DNA from: Actinobacteria bacterium UBA2184
Lineage (GTDB): Bacteria; Actinomycetota; Coriobacteriia; Anaerosomatales; Anaerosomataceae
NCBI GenBank assembly: GCA_002328745.1
Contig: DCVQ01000038.1
Span: 1-12,795 of the forward strand
Reading direction: 5' to 3'
DNA: 12,795 nucleotides
The translations under genes were made by a program, and so were the position numbers. Positions 1 to 5,656 of this stretch are shown piece by piece (within the stretch, counting starts at the first letter, position 1; every line of letters starts with the position of its first letter). The notes below the pieces were generated by a model. It made no database searches and was not told the DNA's origin. It worked only from the letters and a program-made list of their open reading frames with translations.

Positions 1-523
1 CGCCGATGATCAGCTCACGCTGACCGCGGCCGACCGGGATCATCGAGTCGATGGCCATGATGCCGGTCTGCATGGGCTCGTGCACGCCCTTGCGCTCGAC
101 GACACCCGGTGCCTTGAACTCCACGGGACGCATGCCCTCGGCCTGGATCGGGCCCTTGCCGTCCAGCGGGCGGCCAAGCGGGTCCACGATCCTGCCGAGA
201 AGCCCCTTGCCCGACGGCACCTCGACGACGCGACCGGTCGTGCGGACCTGGTCGTTCTCACCGACGGCCTCGGTCTCGCCCATCAGAACGGCGCCGACCT
301 CGTGCTCGTCGAGGTTGAGGGCCATGCCGTACACGACGTGCCCGCCCTTGCCCACGAACTCGAGGAGCTCGCCGGCCATGGCGCCCTTCAGGCCCTCGAC
401 GCGCGCGATACCGTCACCGATCTGGATGACGGTGCCGACCTCCCGTACGTCCACGGAGGCCTGGTACGACTCGAGCTGCGCGCGCAGCACGTCGCCGATC
501 TTGCTCGCGGTGATCTCGGCCAT
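1..523 (-). CDS. atpA: ATP synthase F1 subunit alpha, N-terminal part (partial)
   Basis: This is the non-catalytic nucleotide-binding alpha subunit of the F1 head, which alternates with beta around the gamma shaft on the cytoplasmic face of the membrane. About 174 codons are visible. The protein begins MAEITASKIGDVLRAQLESY, continues through the N-terminal beta-barrel (VGTVIQIGDGIARVEGLKGA) and breaks off at GRGQRELIIG, just before the expected P-loop (GDRQTGKT in the family). The rest lies beyond the left edge. The ATG directly follows the TAG stop of atpH with no base between. A strong AGGGAGGTGAG Shine-Dalgarno sequence sits inside the last codons of atpH, which supports this start and suggests coupled translation. 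The gene is the last visible member of the atp operon; gamma, beta and epsilon genes would be expected next, outside the window. Identification is very secure. Confidence 0.97.
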   Translation of the reverse strand, partial: MAEITASKIGDVLRAQLESYQASVDVREVGTVIQIGDGIARVEGLKGAMAGELLEFVGKGGHVVYGMALNLDEHEVGAVLMGETEAVGENDQVRTTGRVVEVPSGKGLLGRIVDPLGRPLDGKGPIQAEGMRPVEFKAPGVVERKGVHEPMQTGIMAIDSMIPVGRGQRELIIG

Positions 524-1081
524 CTATGCCTCACCTCCCTGGCGTGCGGTGGTCAGAGCCTGGCGTACGCCCTGGAGCTGGGACGTGACCGTCCCGTCGA
601 GGACGCGCCCGGTCACGTTGATACGGATGCCGCCGATGATCGAGCCGTCTACGCGCTCGCGCAGGTTGACGGGACGACCGACGGCGTCGGAGATCTGCTT
701 TGTGAGCTTCGCCCGAAGGGCGTCATCGAGCTCGATCGCCGTGGTCACTTCCGCGACCACGATGCCGCGCTCGGCCTCGGCGGTCTCGCCGAAGACGCGA
801 GCGAGGTCGCCGAGCGAGTCGGTCATGCCGCGCTCGACCATGAGCGTCACGATCGCCAGGGTCTCCGGCGCGACCGACTCGCCGAAGAGGTCGCGCATGA
901 TGTCGCGCTTCTTCTCGGCGGGCAGGCTCGTGTCGGTGAGCGCCTGGTGCAGGTCGACATGACCGCGGACCGCCTTCACGACCGACGCGAGGTCGGCATC
1001 GACCGCGTCGACGGTGCCGGCGAGCGTGGCGAGCTCGAAGAGGACCCGGGCGAGGGTCTGACTCGTCTCGCTAGTTCTCAT
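524..1081 (-). CDS. atpH: ATP synthase F1 subunit delta (OSCP homologue)
   Basis: The delta subunit sits on top of the F1 head and joins it to the peripheral stalk made by the b subunits. The 185-residue product has the usual family length. It has a helical N-terminal domain (about residues 5-105) and the conserved C-terminal block around residues 139-170, including VDGSIIGGIRINVTGRVLDG, the best-conserved signature of the family. The ATG overlaps the 3' end of atpF by 11 bases, with a GGGGAG ribosome binding site in the atpF coding region, so translation of the two stator genes is probably coupled. The stop is TAG and abuts the atpA start. Order b-delta-alpha is the normal bacterial arrangement. 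I see nothing unusual in the protein. Confidence 0.96.
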   Translation of the reverse strand: MRTSETSQTLARVLFELATLAGTVDAVDADLASVVKAVRGHVDLHQALTDTSLPAEKKRDIMRDLFGESVAPETLAIVTLMVERGMTDSLGDLARVFGETAEAERGIVVAEVTTAIELDDALRAKLTKQISDAVGRPVNLRERVDGSIIGGIRINVTGRVLDGTVTSQLQGVRQALTTARQGGEA

Positions 1082-1571
1082 TCAAGCTCCCCACTTCAGC
1101 GAGGTACTTGTCGATGAGTGCCTCATGGTCCTTCTTGGTGAGGCTCGAGCCGATGATCTTGCTGGCGACGGCGACCGACAGATCGGCCACCTCGCGCTGC
1201 AGCTCGGCGGTCGCCGCGGCCTTCTCGGCCTTGATGGCCTCGATGGCCTTGGTCTTCTCGGCCTCGGCCTCGACCTTCGCCTTGGCCACGATCTCGGCCT
1301 TCATCGACTCAGCGACCTTGCGGCCCTGCTCGATGACCTGCGCCGCCTCGGCGCGCGCCTCGGCCATCTGGACCTTGTACTCGTCGAGCAGCCGCTCGGC
1401 CTCGACACGCGTGTCCTCGGCCTTCTCCAGCGACTCACGGATCTTGCTCGCGCGCTCGTCCATCATCTTCGTGATCGACGGGAAGGCGAACTTCCCGAGC
1501 AGCAGGAAGAGAACCACGAACGCGGCAAGGTTGACGAACAGCTCAACGCTGATCGGGATGATCTTGTCCAC
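1071..1571 (-). CDS. atpF: ATP synthase Fo subunit b (peripheral stalk)
   Basis: Subunit b forms the peripheral stalk that holds F1 still against the rotating c-ring. The 166-residue product starts VDKIIPISVE (V read as initiator Met). It has one membrane helix at about residues 9-30 (LFVNLAAFVVLFLLLGKFAF), then a long charged Ala/Glu/Lys-rich coiled coil at about 35-135, and a C-terminal segment that would contact delta. The frame stays open 60 codons further upstream, but that extension lies over atpE in another frame, is Arg/Ser-rich and unlike the family. The GTG at 1571 has a textbook AGGAGGT seven bases upstream, so I take it as the start. The 3' end overlaps atpH by 11 bases. The family length is about 156-170 residues. 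Confidence 0.95.
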   Translation of the reverse strand: MDKIIPISVELFVNLAAFVVLFLLLGKFAFPSITKMMDERASKIRESLEKAEDTRVEAERLLDEYKVQMAEARAEAAQVIEQGRKVAESMKAEIVAKAKVEAEAEKTKAIEAIKAEKAAATAELQREVADLSVAVASKIIGSSLTKKDHEALIDKYLAEVGSLNEN

Positions 1572-1578
1572 CCTTGTG

Positions 1579-1585
1579 ACCTCCT
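1579..1585 (-). promoter_or_regulatory. Ribosome binding site deciding the atpF GTG start
   Basis: The minus strand reads AGGAGGT seven bases before GTG at 1571. This site excludes the longer in-frame start at 1751, which would produce a 60-residue extension out of frame over atpE. Confidence 0.85.
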
Positions 1586-1605
1586 GACGGTCTTGAAGCG
1601 GCAGC

Positions 1606-1842
1606 CTACGCGCCGACGCCCTGGAGGATGAACGCGAGCACGAAGCCGAGCAGAGCGATGGCCTCGGCCATGCCGAGAGCGATGAACATCGTCGTCTGCA
1701 GACGGCCGGCCATCTCCGGCTGACGGGCCATGGACTCGATGGTCTTGCCACCGATCATGCCGATGCCGATAGCGGGACCGATAGCGCCAAGGCCGAACGC
1801 CAGGCCGGCACCCAGAGCAGAGATCGAACCGATAACCTCCAC
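1606..1842 (-). CDS. atpE: ATP synthase Fo subunit c (proteolipid ring)
   Basis: This is the membrane rotor subunit; several copies form the c-ring that carries protons. The 78-residue product is a two-helix hairpin: helix 1 at about residues 5-32 with the small-residue pattern GAGLAFGLGAIGPAIGIG, the polar loop ARQPE at 39-43, and helix 2 at about 48-76 with the ion-carrying carboxylate Glu60 in GMAEAIALLG. Positions that bind sodium in known Na+ c-rings (a Gln in helix 1, a Ser next to the Glu, a Thr/Tyr beyond it) are Ile27, Ala61 and hydrophobic residues here, so I infer proton coupling. The GTG start at 1842 is chosen because AAGGAGG lies five bases upstream; an upstream in-frame ATG would add 22 residues not typical of the family. 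It lies 90 bases after atpB and 34 bases before atpF. Confidence 0.96.
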   Translation of the reverse strand: MEVIGSISALGAGLAFGLGAIGPAIGIGMIGGKTIESMARQPEMAGRLQTTMFIALGMAEAIALLGFVLAFILQGVGA

Positions 1843-1847
1843 GACTT

Positions 1848-1854
1848 CCTCCTT
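1848..1854 (-). promoter_or_regulatory. Ribosome binding site deciding the atpE GTG start
   Basis: The minus strand reads AAGGAGG, followed by AAGTC and then GTG at 1842. It fixes the short 78-residue form of subunit c. Confidence 0.85.
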
Positions 1855-1863
1855 CAAGTGTTG

Positions 1864-1925
1864 CACCCGCCGGACCGCCCGTCGGGTGATGCTTCCTCGG
1901 TCGTGCAAGCGCCGATCGCCGGCGC
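1864..1925 (-). other. Two inverted repeats in the atpB-atpE gap
   Basis: The 90-base gap holds two small perfect stems. The first, read on the minus strand, is GCGCCG / CGGCGC with a five-base loop (1909-1925). The second is CACCCG / CGGGTG with a 13-base loop (1864-1888). The second ends just before the atpE ribosome binding site. Neither has a T-run, so neither looks like a terminator. They may affect mRNA stability or the translation of subunit c, which is needed in excess. Stems of this size can occur by chance in G/C-rich DNA. Confidence 0.4.
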
Positions 1926-1932
1926 GAGAAAC

Positions 1933-2877
1933 CTAGTGCTCGGCGGCGTGCAGCGCGCCGTTGATGTAGACCGCCGTCAGGATGGAGAAGATGTAGGCCT
2001 GCAGGACGGCGACGAAGAGCTCGAACGCCCGCAGGACCACCTGCATCAGGAACGACAGCGGCAAGACGACCGCGCCGACCGGCGTGAAGTTCTTGATCGC
2101 CACGGCGCAGAAGATCGCGAAGACGCCAAGCATGATGTGGCCGGCGTACATGTTCGCGTAGAGACGGATGCCCAGCGTTATCGGCCGCAGGAAGTGGGAC
2201 ACGATCTCGAGCAGGAAGATGAGCGGCTTCATGGCGCCCGGGGTCCCGGACGGGATGAAGCTCTTCATGTACCGGCCAAGACCGTTCTTCTTGATGCCGA
2301 TGCCGTTGTAGACGACGAACACGATGATGCCCCACAGGAACGTGGTGCCCAGCGTGCCCGTGCCCGGCAGCGCGGGAGGGATGTTCCCGAGCAGGTTGTT
2401 GAACAGCACGAAGAAGAACACGGTTCCCACGAACGGGAAGTACTTCGCGCCCTCGGGACCCATCACGTCGGTGCAGATGTTGCCCCGGACGAGATCGACG
2501 CCGGCCTCGGCGACGTTCAGGATGCCCTTCGGCACGTAGTCGGCCTTCGCGAGCGAGACCTTCGCCGCGCTGCGGGCCGCCATGAAGAACAGCACCAGGA
2601 GGAGGACAGCGGGCATCATCCAGAAGGTGTAGTTGGTGAGCGTGAAGTTGCTCGCGAGGCTGCCGAGGTTCCAGCTCGAGCTGACGACGCTCATCGGCTC
2701 GGCGTGCTCGGCCTGCTGCTCTTCGAGCGGACCCCACAGGGCGAGCACGGAGAGTTCGTGATTGAGGTGCTCGATGCGGGACGACAGGGTGTATTCCTGC
2801 TCCTCCCCGCCGTGACCTTCGACCTCCTCCGTCGCGGTCACTTCTCCCTCAGCGGGTTCAGCGGTTGTACCCGACAC
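1933..2877 (-). CDS. atpB: ATP synthase Fo subunit a (proton channel)
   Basis: Subunit a forms the two half-channels that bring protons to and from the c-ring. The 314-residue product has an acidic, hydrophilic N-terminal stretch of about 60 residues, then membrane segments from about residue 84 to the C-terminus. The essential arginine is Arg238 in GIRLYANMYAGH. His247 and Glu286 stand where E. coli has aGlu219 and aHis245. This is the swapped His/Glu pair known from mitochondria and many bacteria. Gln293 in LQAYIF is also conserved. The start is GTG, with AAGGAGGGAG upstream inside the end of atpI. The distance of about 11 bases is slightly long, and a later start at Met62 cannot be fully excluded. 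The gene lies four bases after atpI and 90 bases before atpE. Confidence 0.95.
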   Translation of the reverse strand: MSGTTAEPAEGEVTATEEVEGHGGEEQEYTLSSRIEHLNHELSVLALWGPLEEQQAEHAEPMSVVSSSWNLGSLASNFTLTNYTFWMMPAVLLLVLFFMAARSAAKVSLAKADYVPKGILNVAEAGVDLVRGNICTDVMGPEGAKYFPFVGTVFFFVLFNNLLGNIPPALPGTGTLGTTFLWGIIVFVVYNGIGIKKNGLGRYMKSFIPSGTPGAMKPLIFLLEIVSHFLRPITLGIRLYANMYAGHIMLGVFAIFCAVAIKNFTPVGAVVLPLSFLMQVVLRAFELFVAVLQAYIFSILTAVYINGALHAAEH

Positions 2878-2881
2878 CTGG

Positions 2882-3247
2882 TTATCTCCCTCCTTCTTGG
2901 TTCGACGGCGTGCGCGAGAGCTTAACGGCCTCCAGAGCGAGACCGCCGATGAACGAGACGACGACCGCGGCGGCGAACGCCGCGAAGCCGGGGCGGGCGA
3001 AGAAGAAGTACGCTGCGAGCGCGATAAGGGTCACCAGCAGGCGGAGCCCCATCAGCCCGATGACGAGCGCGAAGCCGCGCGTGGGGTCCTCGGGGGTCAC
3101 CAGGCGGCTGGCCCGGAGCGACACCAGCGTCGAAACGCCGCCAAGCAGCAAACCGAGCGCTGCGGCGGCCAGGGGTGACTCGAACGGGATGAACGCAGCC
3201 AGCGCTGAAACCCCTTCGCACGATTCCCTCAGGCAGTGCGAGGTCAC
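2882..3247 (-). CDS. atpI: ATP synthase subunit I-like membrane protein
   Basis: This small membrane protein (121 residues from GTG at 3247) precedes atpB, the usual place for atpI. AtpI proteins help assemble the c-ring or handle Mg2+/Ca2+, and their sequences are poorly conserved. I see a hydrophobic segment at about residues 25-45 (AAAALGLLLGGVSTLVSL), a central one with the family-like Arg (GLMGLRLLVTLIALAAYFFF), and a last one (GFAAFAAAVVVSFIGGLALE) before a short charged tail. The start is uncertain. The frame is open to a TTG at 3343, but that lies over the likely promoter. The GTG at 3247 has no clear Shine-Dalgarno sequence. The gene ends in TAA four bases before atpB, and its last codons carry the atpB ribosome binding site. 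The assignment rests on position and membrane topology rather than strong motifs. Confidence 0.75.
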   Translation of the reverse strand: MTSHCLRESCEGVSALAAFIPFESPLAAAALGLLLGGVSTLVSLRASRLVTPEDPTRGFALVIGLMGLRLLVTLIALAAYFFFARPGFAAFAAAVVVSFIGGLALEAVKLSRTPSNQEGGR

Positions 3248-3259
3248 GCAGCCGGGTTC

Positions 3260-3306
3260 GGGGCCGCCAGGCGCGCAGCGCGCACCGGCAGCAGGTTCCG
3301 GGCCCC
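3260..3306 (-). other. Potential structured leader before atpI
   Basis: The likely 5' untranslated region of the atp operon contains an outer pair GGGGCC / GGCCCC (3301-3306 with 3260-3265). Inside it is a hairpin with the core CGCGC / GCGCG-type stem at 3271-3283, extended by further pairs at 3266-3268 and 3287-3289. It ends 12 bases before the proposed atpI GTG. No T-tract follows. Such pairing is easy to form in very G/C-rich sequence, so its function is only a suggestion. Confidence 0.35.
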
Positions 3307-3331
3307 GGGGGTGGCCTCGGAAAGCGTGCTC

Positions 3332-3360
3332 ACTATACCGCAATGGAGTACGGGCAACAA
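3332..3360 (-). promoter_or_regulatory. Candidate promoter of the atp operon
   Basis: On the minus strand TTGTTG (3360-3355) is followed by a 17-base spacer and TATAGT (3337-3332), which matches the -10 consensus in five of six places. The -35 match is weak (three of six). Transcription would start near 3325, giving a leader of about 78 bases before atpI. The 206-base gap between wecA and atpI is the longest gene-free stretch in the window, which fits a new transcription unit. I see no clear intrinsic terminator for wecA in the gap. Confidence 0.45.
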
Positions 3361-3453
3361 CCGACGTTCACAACCTCGAGGCAGCGCGCGACAGAGGTGT
3401 TCGGGGCGGCCGATCGAGCCGACGGACCGGTCCCTGAGGAGCACGAGAGAACC

Positions 3454-4527
3454 TTACTCGCCGTCGTGATGCGCCGCCTCGAACAGACCCAGCCAGTACG
3501 CCATCAGCCCGGAGAGCGCAGCCAGAACGACGAGCGTCACGATCTTGAACACAGGCGGCACCCACCGCATGGCGTAGCCGCCGACAGCAAGCGCGACCGA
3601 CCAGACGTAGATGATGATCACGGTCTGCCGCTGGGTGAAGCCACGTCCGAGCAGACGGTGGTGGATGTGGCCCTTATCGGCCTCCTGGATCGGGCGTCCA
3701 TGTCTCCTGCGGCGCACGATCGCAGAGAAGGTGTCGAACACGGGAACGCCGATGATCAGCAGCGGTACGACGAGCGTGATGGCCGCCACCGACTTCATCA
3801 CGCCCAGCAGTGCGATACATGCGAGCACGAACCCGAGGAACAGTGACCCCGAGTCACCCATGAAGATCGACGCAGGGTTGAAATTGAAGCGCAGGAAACC
3901 GAGACACGCGCCCACGAGGCCGGCGGCGAAGACGGCCGCGAACGGCTGATTCGCCTGTACGGCGAGAAAGAGGAGGCTGACCGCGGCGATCGCAGTGATG
4001 CCGGCGGCCAGTCCGTCCAGCCCGTCCATCAGGTTGATGACGTTGGCGAAACCGACCATCCAGAACAGCGTGACAGGGATCGAGAGCAGGCCCAGGAGAA
4101 TGAGTCCGCCGCTGAACGGATCGCTCACGTGGCTGATGGTGACGCCTCCAGCGATGGCGATCCCCGCAGCCAGCAGCTGACCGAAGAGTTTCTGTCCCGG
4201 CTTGAGGTCGATCATGTCGTCGAGCAACCCCACGGCGAACATGACCGCGGGTGCTATCAGCGCGCCGGGGACCGGCGCCCCTTCGGCGGTGAGCGCCGGG
4301 TGCCAGCCCCACCAGGTCTCCCCCGCCCAACGGACCGCCAGCGCTGCGGCGAAGCCGGCGAAGATCGCAACACCGCCGATGCGGGGTATGGCGCCCTGAT
4401 GCACATGGCGACCGCCGGGGCGGGCCACGATCCCCAGCCGCCGACCGACGAGACGCACGAGCGGCGTGAGACCCCAGGTCACGACGAGCGCCGTGCCGAT
4501 CACGGCGAAGTGCTCGATAGGCGTCAC
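3454..4527 (-). CDS. WecA/TagO-type polyprenyl-phosphate sugar-phosphate transferase
   Basis: This integral membrane enzyme moves a sugar 1-phosphate (usually GlcNAc-1-P from UDP-GlcNAc) onto undecaprenyl phosphate, the first step of teichoic-acid, arabinogalactan-type or other cell-wall glycan synthesis. The 357-residue protein has the motifs of the family in order: HVHQGAIPRIGG (41-52), the acidic DDMID (103-107), NVINLMDGLDGLAAG (162-176), FMGDSGSLFLGF (222-233), PVFDT (262-266) and HIHHRLLG (287-294) in the cytoplasmic loop. About ten hydrophobic helices surround them. The HIHH loop favours the WecA/TagO/RgpG group over MraY, and MraY would be expected in the dcw cluster. The GTG start overlaps the TGA of the deaminase gene by four bases. 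Streptomyces has a WecA-like gene in the same place before atpI. The exact sugar substrate cannot be read from sequence. Confidence 0.93.
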   Translation of the reverse strand: MTPIEHFAVIGTALVVTWGLTPLVRLVGRRLGIVARPGGRHVHQGAIPRIGGVAIFAGFAAALAVRWAGETWWGWHPALTAEGAPVPGALIAPAVMFAVGLLDDMIDLKPGQKLFGQLLAAGIAIAGGVTISHVSDPFSGGLILLGLLSIPVTLFWMVGFANVINLMDGLDGLAAGITAIAAVSLLFLAVQANQPFAAVFAAGLVGACLGFLRFNFNPASIFMGDSGSLFLGFVLACIALLGVMKSVAAITLVVPLLIIGVPVFDTFSAIVRRRRHGRPIQEADKGHIHHRLLGRGFTQRQTVIIIYVWSVALAVGGYAMRWVPPVFKIVTLVVLAALSGLMAYWLGLFEAAHHDGE

Positions 4528-4982
4528 GCCGGCGTCACGCCCTGAAAGCGAACCCAGGAGATCCCGGCCTCATCGAGCATCTCCTGGGCGAGCGGATCCG
4601 GATAGGGCTCGGCGTACACGATCGACGTCACGCCCGCGTTGATGAGGATCTTCGCGCACAGCACGCACGGCTGATGCGTGCAGTAGGCGATGGCGCCGTC
4701 GATGGCCGTGCCGTGCCGCGCCGCCTGGATCACGGCGTTCTGCTCGGCATGGATGCCCCGGCACAGCTCGTGCTGCGTGCCGGAGGGGATGTTCAGCTTC
4801 TCGCGCAGGCAGCCGGCCTCATCGCAGTGCGCGAGTCCCGATGGGACGCCGTTGTAGCCCGTCGCGAGGATCCGCTTGTCCTTGACGAGCACCGCCCCGG
4901 TGCGACGCCGGAGACACGTGGAGCGACCGGCCACCTGGGCCGTGATCGCCATGAAGTACTCGTCCCACGATGGGCGTGACAT
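4524..4982 (-). CDS. Zinc-dependent dCMP deaminase (ComEB-like)
   Basis: The likely reaction is dCMP + water to dUMP + ammonia, feeding thymidylate synthesis. The 152-residue protein has the cytidine/deoxycytidylate deaminase zinc site: HAEQNA at 78-83 (His78 ligand, Glu80 catalytic) and PCVLC at 105-109 (Cys106, Cys109). The N-terminal block RPSWDEYFMAITAQVAGRST and the TGYNGVPSG segment at 41-49 are typical of dCMP deaminases rather than tRNA adenosine or cytosine deaminases. An extra Cys/His-containing insert at about 52-75 (HCDEAGC, HELCRG) resembles the second-zinc region of phage dCMP deaminases. The ATG at 4982 has a GGGGGA sequence just upstream, lies 11 bases after upp, and the stop overlaps wecA by four bases. 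The link with thyX and glyA in this window supports the dCMP role. Confidence 0.92.
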   Translation of the reverse strand: MSRPSWDEYFMAITAQVAGRSTCLRRRTGAVLVKDKRILATGYNGVPSGLAHCDEAGCLREKLNIPSGTQHELCRGIHAEQNAVIQAARHGTAIDGAIAYCTHQPCVLCAKILINAGVTSIVYAEPYPDPLAQEMLDEAGISWVRFQGVTPA

Positions 4983-4993
4983 GCGTTCCCCCG

Positions 4994-5641
4994 CTACTTG
5001 GTGCCGAAGAGGCGATCGCCCGCGTCACCGAGCCCGGGAACGATGTAGCCGTGGTCGTTCAGGTGGCTGTCGATCGCGCAGGTGTAGACGGTCACGTCTT
5101 CGCAGGTCTTCACGATCTCGTCGATGCCCTCGGGCGCGGCGATCAGCACGAGCAGGCTGATGGCATGCGCCCCGCGGTCTCGCAGGAACTGCACGGCCGC
5201 AGCGGCCGAGCCGCCCGTGGCGAGCATCGGGTCGACGATGAGCACGTCCCGGTCGCCGATATCCTCGGGTAGCTTGCAGTAGTACTCGACCGGCTGCAGC
5301 GTCGCCGGGTCGCGGTACAGGCCGACGTGGCCGACCTTGGCCGCGGGGATGAGCTCGAGGATGCCCTCGACCATCCCTAGACCCGCGCGCAGGATCGGGA
5401 TGACCGCCACCTTCTTCCCCGCGAGCACGTAGGTGGTGGTGTCGGTGATCGGCGTGGTGACCACCGTCTCGTGCAGCTGGAAGGAGCGTGTCGCCTCGTA
5501 CGCCATCAGCATCGCGAGCTCTTTCACGAGCTCGCGGAACTCCTTCGCACCGGTGGCCACATCGCGCAGGATCGACAGCTTGTGCTGCACGAGCGGGTGG
5601 TCGACGACGACCACATTGTCCCAGCGGGGATCCTTCGTCAC
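4994..5641 (-). CDS. upp: Uracil phosphoribosyltransferase
   Basis: The enzyme salvages uracil: uracil + PRPP gives UMP + pyrophosphate, in the cytoplasm. The 215-residue length is normal (about 209 in most bacteria). Visible motifs are PILRAGLGM (82-90), the PRPP-binding loop VDPMLATGGSA (136-146) and the C-terminal uracil-binding segment GYIVPGLGDAGDR (198-210). The GTG start at 5641 is supported by GAGGAGG six bases upstream. The gene follows glyA by 15 bases and precedes the dCMP deaminase gene by 11, so all three probably share a transcript. The glyA-upp order is also known from Bacillus subtilis upstream of its atp operon. I see no leader-type attenuator in front of this gene; the spacing is too short. 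Confidence 0.97.
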   Translation of the reverse strand: MTKDPRWDNVVVVDHPLVQHKLSILRDVATGAKEFRELVKELAMLMAYEATRSFQLHETVVTTPITDTTTYVLAGKKVAVIPILRAGLGMVEGILELIPAAKVGHVGLYRDPATLQPVEYYCKLPEDIGDRDVLIVDPMLATGGSAAAAVQFLRDRGAHAISLLVLIAAPEGIDEIVKTCEDVTVYTCAIDSHLNDHGYIVPGLGDAGDRLFGTK

Positions 5642-5656
5642 GGCGGTCCTCCTCGG

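Noticed and set aside
51..1117. Two long plus-strand open frames over atpA and atpH
   Set aside because: They lie opposite well-recognised genes, have no recognisable motifs, and are rich in His/Arg/Asp or Ser/Arg/Thr as expected from antisense frames in G/C-rich DNA.
1606..1842. Sodium-dependent ATP synthase
   Set aside because: Subunit c lacks the Gln in helix 1 and the Ser/Thr beside the ion-binding Glu that characterise Na+ c-rings.
1463..2737. Minus-strand 424-codon frame across atpB, atpE and atpF
   Set aside because: It is an out-of-frame shadow of three recognised atp genes with an Arg/His-rich, motif-free translation.
1858..2925. Plus-strand 355-codon frame over atpB
   Set aside because: It is the antisense shadow of atpB, a certain gene. 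The composition (Arg/Glu/Asp/His-rich) is artefactual.
3244..3330. Short leader peptide frame that overlaps the atpI GTG through its TGA
   Set aside because: Its GTG would fall in the -10 hexamer of the likely promoter, it has no ribosome binding site, and its Ala/Pro/Arg content looks like background.
3361..3453. Intrinsic terminator for wecA, suggested by the GGACCGGTCC palindrome
   Set aside because: The palindrome is short with no loop space, and no T-run follows on the minus strand.
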